Origin: G963674685 sp964591275
Lineage (GTDB): Bacteria; Lernaellota; Lernaellaia; JACKCT01
NCBI GenBank assembly: GCA_964591275.1
Contig: CAZQAE010000006.1
Span: 1 to 64,000, forward strand
DNA length: 64,000 bases
Direction: 5' to 3'
The translations under genes and the position numbers were made by a program. The notes under the pieces were generated by a model that ran no database searches, was not told the DNA's origin, and worked only from the letters and a program-made list of their open reading frames with translations. Positions 59,404 to 64,000 of the stretch are shown here, in pieces (position 1 is the first letter of the stretch; every line of letters begins with the position of its first letter).

Positions 59404-59419
59404 TTTTGCATCCTATTTG
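59404..59419 (-). repeat. right-end 16-bp motif, outer copy
   Basis: Second copy of TTTTGCATCCTATTTG, 42 bases from the first, about four helical turns. Inverted relative to the motif at 48202. Confidence 0.6.
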
Positions 59420-59477
59420 ACGACGGCGGGTGTCCGGCGAACCGGGAAAAACAGGACTAAACCACTGAAATGACGGC

Positions 59478-59504
59478 CCTTTTCACGGCTTTTCACGGCT
59501 TTTC
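59478..59504. repeat. short tandem repeat CTTTTCACGG
   Basis: CCTTTTCACGGCTTTTCACGG followed by CTTTTCATG: two full 10-bp units and one partial, in the gap before the AlbA/Schlafen-type gene. It is possibly an operator array or a simple repeat. Confidence 0.5.
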
Positions 59505-60193
59505 ATGTTTTGCATGTCATTTAAAGATTTACAAGTGTAGGAGCCAGCGGCTAGGGGCTGGGTGTTGGATGGCGCAGAGATGAAGAGGTAAATATGTCAA
59601 AGTTGTCGAAGTTTGATATTCAGCGACTTGCTGAGGATTTTGACCTTGAAGTAAAAAAAGCAACCGGTCCTGACGGCAAAGGTAAAGTACCAAAATCCTT
59701 TTTTGAATCCTACTCAGCGATGGCTAACACCGATGGTGGCGGCATTCTTTTAGGCATCGAGGAGAAACCTTCCGAGGTTTTCACGGTCGTCGGTATCGAA
59801 AATCCGACAAAGTTCGTAAACGAATTATGGGATGGACTGAACAATCATCAGCGAGTCAACATAAATTTCTTACGCAATAGCGACGTAAAAATATTGAAAG
59901 TAAGCGGGTTGCACGTTGTTAGAGTGCACATTCCCCGTGCAACACGGACACAAAGACCGGTCTTCGTTGGCCAAAACCCGATGACAGGCACTTATCGGAG
60001 AAACTTTCGTGGAGACTATCGCTGTGATGATGCGACTGTCCGCCGTATGCTTGCAGAGCAAATTGAGGAGACTCGCGATGCTCTGCTCTTGGAAAATTTC
60101 GACATGGAAGACATCGACAATAACGCCTTTCGGGCATACCGAAACGAATTTAAACCGACTCGACCCGATCACCCCTGGCTAGCGAAAAGCGAC

Positions 60194-60251
60194 AAGGAAT
60201 TTCTGCAAGACATCGGAGGGTGAAGGAATTTCTGCAAGACATCGGAGGGTG
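60194..60251 (+). repeat. 29-bp perfect tandem duplication inside the AlbA/Schlafen-type gene
   Basis: The unit begins AAGGAATTTCTGC and ends CATCGGAGGGTG. Both copies are identical and adjacent, so the event is recent and easily reversible by slippage. Confidence 0.95.
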
Positions 60252-61215
60252 GACGAAAAACCGTGAGGCGCGCAAAGAAGGGCTGACGCTCGCCGGGCTT
60301 CTTATGTTTGGAAAGTTGCGGTCTATTTTGGATGTTCTTCCTAATTACGTTGTAGATTATCAGGAACGACCTGAACCAAAAACTGAAGCTCGTTGGATAG
60401 ATCGAATCACCACGGACGGCTCTTGGTCCGGCAATGTATACGATTTTTACCGCCTCACGATTCGGAAACTGTTTGCTGATTTGAAAGTTCCTTTCCGTCT
60501 CAATGGGACGCAAAGGATCGATGAGACGCCCATTCATGAGTCCATTCGAGAAGCGCTCATCAACACCCTGATTCACACCGACTATTCCGGGCGGGTTTCC
60601 ATTCTTATCGTCAAGCGCCCGGACATGTTTGGGTTCCGCAACCCTGGCCTAATGCGTATTTCGTTGGAGGATGCCCTTCGCGGCGGGATCAGCGATTGCC
60701 GAAATCGCAATCTCCAGAAGATGTTCCAACTCATCGGCAAAGGTGAACAAGCTGGTTCCGGCATACCCCGCATATATCACGGTTGGAGGCAACAGCATTG
60801 GAGGGCTCCGGAGCTTTGGGAGCAAGTTGATCCCGAACAAACACTTCTTGCCATGCGTATGGTGCATCTTTTGCCGGAAGAAACGCTGGTTGAGCTTGAT
60901 CATCGCTTTGGTAAAAAATTCCAGTCTCTAACCAACATCCAACGTTTGGCCTTGGCCACCGTAGTCATCGAGAGCAAAGTGACCCATGCCAGATTGAAAA
61001 GCATGGCGAGCGATCACCCACACGATATTACCAAGGCACTGACGTATCTTGTAAAAGAGGGATTCCTGGAATCCAGTGGCATGACACGTGGGACAATCTA
61101 CTTCTTTCCGGGCGAGCAGCCGCTTGAAGAAGATCAGCTGTCGTTTTTGGACTTTAACGCAGACCTTTCAGGCAAGGATAAAGACATTTTTTCAGGGTCC
61201 GAAACTTCGGATAGA

Positions 61216-61291
61216 GACTCCGTACATTTGAATGGTAGCTCCGTACATTTGAACGGAGACTCCGTACATTTGAGCAAGGACTCCGTACAAA
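61216..61291 (+). repeat. four-copy coding repeat (DSVHLNG-like) in the AlbA/Schlafen-type gene
   Basis: CTCCGTACATTTGAA-type units recur four times with a spacing of 21-24 bases, giving SVHLNG, SVHLNG, SVHLSK and SVQMK. The length is a multiple of three, so copy changes would keep the frame. Confidence 0.8.
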
Positions 61292-61544
61292 TGAAGCGAC
61301 TTAGAAAACTCAGCGAAGCTGTAAGAAACACAAAAAAAACGTCAAAAATCAATATGATAGACACTATCCTTCAACTTTGTTCCCAGCATTTTATTACTCT
61401 CCGTGAACTTGCTCATTTATTAGGGCGCACACCCGAATACCTCCGTATACATTACGTTAATAAAATGGTGCGAAATGGGCAGCTTCAGTTGCAATATCCA
61501 GATAAACCCAGCCATCCGGAACAAGCATATCACTCCACTATTTC

Positions 61545-61766
61545 CTAAAATTCAGGCAGATTTTCCAGGTTGTTTTTCTTCTTTCCATCCGGATCACTTC
61601 GCAGATATGGTTTTCCTGTCTTCGGGTGGACTGCACTAACTCCGTCGATCTCTTCTTGATCAGCGCGTTTTATTGCTCTATTGAGGTTTAAGGTTTCACC
61701 ATTACTGAGGAGGATATGACTGATATTACCCTGGTGATCTTTTCTGACCTTCTTGACTTTTGGCAT
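61545..61766 (-). CDS. small DUF3892-like protein
   Basis: 73 residues: MPKVKKVRKDHQGNISHILL, then SNGETLNLNRAIKRADQEEI and a C-terminal YLRSDPDGKKKNNLENLPEF. The YLRS-D-x-x-x-x-NLxxLPxF end is typical of DUF3892 proteins, short strand-rich proteins of unknown role common beside mobile regions. ATG 61766 has GGGAGG seven bases upstream. Its stop overlaps the stop region of the convergent AlbA/Schlafen-type gene. Confidence 0.75.
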   Translation of the reverse strand: MPKVKKVRKDHQGNISHILLSNGETLNLNRAIKRADQEEIDGVSAVHPKTGKPYLRSDPDGKKKNNLENLPEF

Positions 61767-61919
61767 CTTGTGCCTCCCTCTCAAATGATTAAATGCCTTG
61801 CTATCTAACCACACTAATTAATCCACTATTTTTTCATTTTTCTTTCTCAATTCACCTCGTCGCCTCTTCAACGATTTTGATTTCCTCGTCCGCTCATTTA
61901 AGCCCAAGAGATTAAACCG

Positions 61920-62651
61920 CTAATTTTTATAGGACTGGCGCACGCAACGGGCGTAGCTTCTGTTCCATTGCTCTGAACTGTAAGTTGTGACGGCGCTGAA
62001 AATACCTCCTCTCAAGAACCAGACATTCCATGCGCTGTTGCCACCGGTCAGAATTGAAGACGTCCAGTGCATGGAATCCGGGCCCTCGCATTCCCCTTCC
62101 AATTGAATTGGCCAATAGCACCCTCCTAAACCGGAGCCGCCGTTGAAAGAGCATCCTTCGCACACACTGTCCCAGCAATCCCAGTCCATGCAGCCGTCAA
62201 TGGTCGGGCAGTCGCCGCCTGTCACAGTGGCGTCGCAGCCCCGGATCAGGCTGCGCAATTCGCTTATCGTCGGCAGCCGCCAATCTTCATGGCTTTCGAT
62301 AACCAGGTTCGCGCAGTAGTCCAGCGCCTCGGAATGCGTGACGGGCTGCTCCGTCTGCCCAAGCTCCCACATTAAACCGGTGTTTGGGTCGGTGCCCGTG
62401 CCGTTGCCGTGGTTGACGAGGATATCGTTGTCGTCGTCTATGTCATCGTTTAGATCATCATCCATATCATCGTCTGAATCGTCATCCGCATCATCGTCCG
62501 CGTCGTCGTCGTCATCGTCATCACCACCACTGTCGTCATCATTGTCATCGTTGTCGTCGTCGTCGTCGTCATCGCAGCCCGAACAGCTCGATAACGCGCA
62601 GGAAATCAATGCAATCAACACGGCCAGAAGCACCCAATGCCACTTATTCAT
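61920..62651 (-). CDS. DUF1566 (Lcl C-terminal-like) lipoprotein with Asp-rich linker
   Basis: 243 residues. The signal peptide ends in a lipobox-like region (LISCALSSC). The next 55 residues are almost all Asp, Asn, Ala and Ser, followed by a DUF1566 domain: DPNTGLMWELGQTEQPVTHS, ALDYCANLVIESHEDWRLPT, the WRLPTISEL hallmark, a Cys-rich insert and WTSSI. DUF1566 domains occur in adhesins and in lipoproteins near SUMF1-type proteins. GGGAG before ATG 62651 supports the start. The Asp linker sits at the N-terminus here, unlike the C-terminal tails at 1599 and 37457. Confidence 0.83.
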   Translation of the reverse strand: MNKWHWVLLAVLIALISCALSSCSGCDDDDDDDNDDNDDDSGGDDDDDDDADDDADDDSDDDMDDDLNDDIDDDNDILVNHGNGTGTDPNTGLMWELGQTEQPVTHSEALDYCANLVIESHEDWRLPTISELRSLIRGCDATVTGGDCPTIDGCMDWDCWDSVCEGCSFNGGSGLGGCYWPIQLEGECEGPDSMHWTSSILTGGNSAWNVWFLRGGIFSAVTTYSSEQWNRSYARCVRQSYKN

Positions 62652-62930
62652 TTTAGCTCCCTTAACTAGTTCCTGTCCCTTAAATGGCCCTTTTTCGCGA
62701 TCTCGTCGTCAATCTTCGGCTTTGATTGTGCGGCGTACTCAAGTACGCCTTAAGCACAAACCCTTGATTTCCTTGACCTCACAAAAAATTTCTCATTCTG
62801 GGTCGGGGAACCACGCCAGTCCCATCGCAGTTCTGGGATGGGAACTAACTAAGGTCATAGCTTCCTTTGGCAGGATACACGCGCCCAGCGCTTGAAGGAA
62901 GGCGTCCAAATTTTTCAAATTCCGCTATTG
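62652..62930. other. divergent intergenic region with a GGCGTACT hairpin
   Basis: No gene is visible. GGCGTACT (62732-62739) and AGTACGCC (62742-62749) form a perfect 8-bp palindrome with a two-base loop, and CCCATC / GATGGG near 62823 and 62835 makes a second small stem. It could be a dispersed repeat or the leader of a transcript. Confidence 0.45.
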
Positions 62931-62959
62931 TTGACAAATCGGTGTTTGTGATAAAATAT
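62931..62959 (+). promoter_or_regulatory. candidate sigma-70 promoter for the ExbD-like gene
   Basis: TTGACA (62931-62936) precedes an AT-rich -10 region; AAATAT at 62954-62959 gives a 17-base spacer, and TAAAAT at 62952-62957 gives 15. It is about 100 bases upstream of ATG 63058. Confidence 0.45.
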
Positions 62960-63057
62960 CTGCAGTCCGGCATTCACAGTGGTCGAATGCGCGGGGGACG
63001 GGTCCGCTAATAAAAGCGGCATTTCAATTTGCGAGCAACCGGATCGGAGCTCTAGTC

Positions 63058-63675
63058 ATGCGCGCCACCGCCCAGGAAGAAGACCTTAATCTTCAGGATC
63101 TCATTTTCATTCTTTTGTTTTTCTTCATCATCGCTCAGACGCTGATTGTCTTCCAAATGGAGAAGGATCTGATCGAAAAAGTGAACGTGGGTGCCGCTGT
63201 CAGCATTAATGAAAATGAAAAAAATCCTGAGCTGATCACCTTAGTCATCGACCATAAATCCACGATTATCGCCCTGGTCGAAAAAACCGGACGCGACACC
63301 ATCATGAAGGGTTTCGACAATATACCCGATGATGAAATCATGGAAATCTACTGCGATCCTTTCAAAGGCAAGGAAGAATACATCCCCAGCGAAGAGAAAA
63401 AAGCCTACGTGGAAATCGCCAAGAATATCTTGAAAGTCAAAGCTCTCGCCGGTTTCAACAAACCACGCATCGGCCTGATTGCCGATCATAAAGCCCGATA
63501 CGGAACCATCTTTCAGGTTAATCTCGCCCTGCAGGAGCTTCTGGGCAAAACCGTAGCCGAGCAGAAAATCGCCCCCGGATTTACCTGGAAGGTTTACGAT
63601 CCCGGCACCATGGACGTCGGCGAAGGCCAGGAACTGCCGTCTCTTTTTGATAGCGCCGCCTCGCCGACCACTTGA
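63058..63675 (+). CDS. ExbD/TolR-like protein
   Basis: 205 residues. A short cytoplasmic start (EEDLNLQDLIFILLFFFIIA) with an acidic residue near the membrane helix is the ExbD/TolR topology. The periplasmic part ends with RIGLIADHKARYGTIFQVNLALQEL, the counterpart of the ExbD Asp-Lys...Tyr segment. Its length is greater than the usual 140 because of a middle insert. No exbB/tolQ gene lies next to it in this window. GGAGCTC before ATG 63058 supports the start. Confidence 0.65.
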   Translation: MRATAQEEDLNLQDLIFILLFFFIIAQTLIVFQMEKDLIEKVNVGAAVSINENEKNPELITLVIDHKSTIIALVEKTGRDTIMKGFDNIPDDEIMEIYCDPFKGKEEYIPSEEKKAYVEIAKNILKVKALAGFNKPRIGLIADHKARYGTIFQVNLALQELLGKTVAEQKIAPGFTWKVYDPGTMDVGEGQELPSLFDSAASPTT

Positions 63676-63694
63676 GACGGTCTGTCGGGTTTTT
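63664..63694 (+). terminator. possible weak terminator after the ExbD-like gene
   Basis: CCGAC (63664-63668) and GTCGG (63684-63688) can pair across a 15-base loop, followed by a T-run at 63690-63694. The stem is short and overlaps the stop codon. Confidence 0.3.
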
Positions 63695-63722
63695 GCGCGA
63701 AATTCATTTATAATCACTTGTC

Positions 63723-64000
63723 ATGCATGAACTGTCCCTTGCCATTGATATGGTTGCGCAACTGGAAAAGGCTCTCGTCAACGAGGGCGACTGCGCTATA
63801 GAGCGGGTTCATGTATTGCTGGGCGTTCTTTCCGGCGTTGAGCCGGATTCCTTCGAGTTTTGTTTTCCCGTTGCCGCGGAGGGCACGCGGGCGCAAGGGG
63901 CGGAACTTGTCATTGAAAAGGCTCCGGTTGTTTTGTTGTGCAGGGAATGCGGCGCCGAATCACGGCCCGAAAAGCCGGCTGCCATCTGTCAAAAATGTTT
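63723..64000 (+). CDS. hypA: HypA/HybF hydrogenase nickel metallochaperone (partial, runs off the right edge)
   Basis: HypA delivers nickel to [NiFe]-hydrogenase large subunits with HypB. The frame from ATG 63723 reads MHELSLAIDMVAQLEK, the family start whose His2 is a nickel ligand. It continues with ERVHVLLGVLSGVEPDSFEF and then the zinc-site half VVLLCRECGAESRPEKPAAI followed by CQKC. It is open to the end of the window at 92 codons; a complete HypA has about 115. It starts 47 bases after the ExbD-like gene. It implies at least one [NiFe] hydrogenase in this organism. Confidence 0.92.
   Translation, partial: MHELSLAIDMVAQLEKALVNEGDCAIERVHVLLGVLSGVEPDSFEFCFPVAAEGTRAQGAELVIEKAPVVLLCRECGAESRPEKPAAICQKC

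Larger units (their letters stand above)
48202..59419. mobile_element. deletion derivative of a Mu-like prophage (baseplate module plus truncated repressor)
   Basis: Minus-strand genes from 57849 to 48710 follow the order of the Mu tail-end module (tape-measure-like end, gp43, gp44, gp45, gp46, gp47, gp48, fibre). A repressor-like S24 gene points the opposite way at the right side. This is a mirror image of the Mu map with everything between repressor and tape measure missing. The identical 16-mer CAAATAGGATGCAAAA lies at 48202-48217 and, in inverted orientation, at 59362-59377 and 59404-59419, as expected for transposase sites at the two ends. No capsid, portal, terminase, sheath, tube or transposase gene is present. 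Confidence 0.65.
59594..61548 (+). pseudogene. AlbA_2/Schlafen-type ATP-binding regulator split by a 29-bp tandem duplication
   Basis: The N-terminal part (59594-60223) is an AlbA_2 domain (KKATGPDGKGKVPKSFFESY, SAMANTDGGGILLGIEEKP). The C-terminal part (60220-61548) holds a GHKL-type/HATPase_c_4 region (INTLIHTDYSGRVSILI, GEQAGSGIPRIYHGW) and a winged-helix end. The 29 bases at 60194-60222 are repeated exactly at 60223-60251, which adds two bases to the frame and creates a TGA at 60221-60223. Removing one copy restores one frame of about 640 codons. GTG 60220 could restart translation of the C-terminal part. Such proteins are often DNA-binding regulators or defence-linked. Confidence 0.82.

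Overview
The window looks like a chromosomal segment of a Gram-negative, probably anaerobic environmental bacterium of the broad deltaproteobacterial/Myxococcota-like type. No marker gene here fixes the taxonomy. The clues are a complete lipoprotein-maturation set (two lspA and lgt), sigma-54 signalling, a selenoprotein SelD, a cobalamin-type radical SAM enzyme, an Fe-S type Rrf2 regulator, an ExbD-like protein, hydrogenase maturation gene hypA at the right edge, and secreted proteins with long aspartate-rich tails.

Layout. 1-9 kb: secreted phosphoesterase and formylglycine-generating-enzyme-like lipoprotein, both Asp-rich; fumarase fumC; a 1496-residue lipoprotein with 14 tandem FG-GAP/VCBS repeats. 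9.3-12.6 kb: operon lspA-lspA-lgt plus two (lipo)protein genes. 12.6-22.5 kb: glycosyltransferase, B12-type radical SAM protein, Ca2+/Na+ antiporter, EamA transporter, selD with an in-frame UGA selenocysteine codon, MoxR ATPase with a BatD-like partner, O-methyltransferase. 22.6-30.7 kb: small lipoprotein, an OsmC remnant, a frameshifted RloA/RloB (AbiL-like) defence pair, CoA-disulfide-reductase-like enzyme, RNase Z, flippase, transposon-associated remnant, orphan ParA. 30.9-32.8 kb: FecCD/BtuCD-type importer. 32.9-46 kb: signalling region with a kinase-less PAS/GAF/receiver protein, a 7TM-kinase-receiver operon, and a NtrB/NtrC-like pair that appears to drive a receiver gene through a sigma-54 promoter with three upstream palindromes. 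A second Asp-tailed VCBS/UnbV protein lies among these. 44.9-47.3 kb: PHP protein and an Rrf2-cupin-HD operon. 47.7-48.1 kb: livF remnant.

48.2-59.4 kb holds a deletion derivative of a Mu-like prophage. It has a tail baseplate module (Mu gp43-gp48 homologues, fibre, amidase, nuclease) on the minus strand, divergently joined to a truncated S24 repressor. A shared 16-bp motif in inverted orientation flanks it. Head, sheath, tube and transposase genes are absent. 59.6-64 kb: an AlbA/Schlafen-type gene broken by a 29-bp tandem duplication, a DUF3892-like gene, an Asp-rich DUF1566 lipoprotein, an ExbD-like gene and the start of hypA.

The most unusual signals are: (i) the shared C-terminus, Asp-rich followed by Gly-x-Cys-Cys-Gly, on two secreted proteins and out of frame behind a third; (ii) the UGA-encoded selenocysteine in SelD with a SECIS-like hairpin; (iii) the self-contained sigma-54 circuit; (iv) the inverted end motifs of the mini-Mu-like element; (v) three genes broken by single small slippage-type changes (FGE-like, rloA, AlbA/Schlafen).
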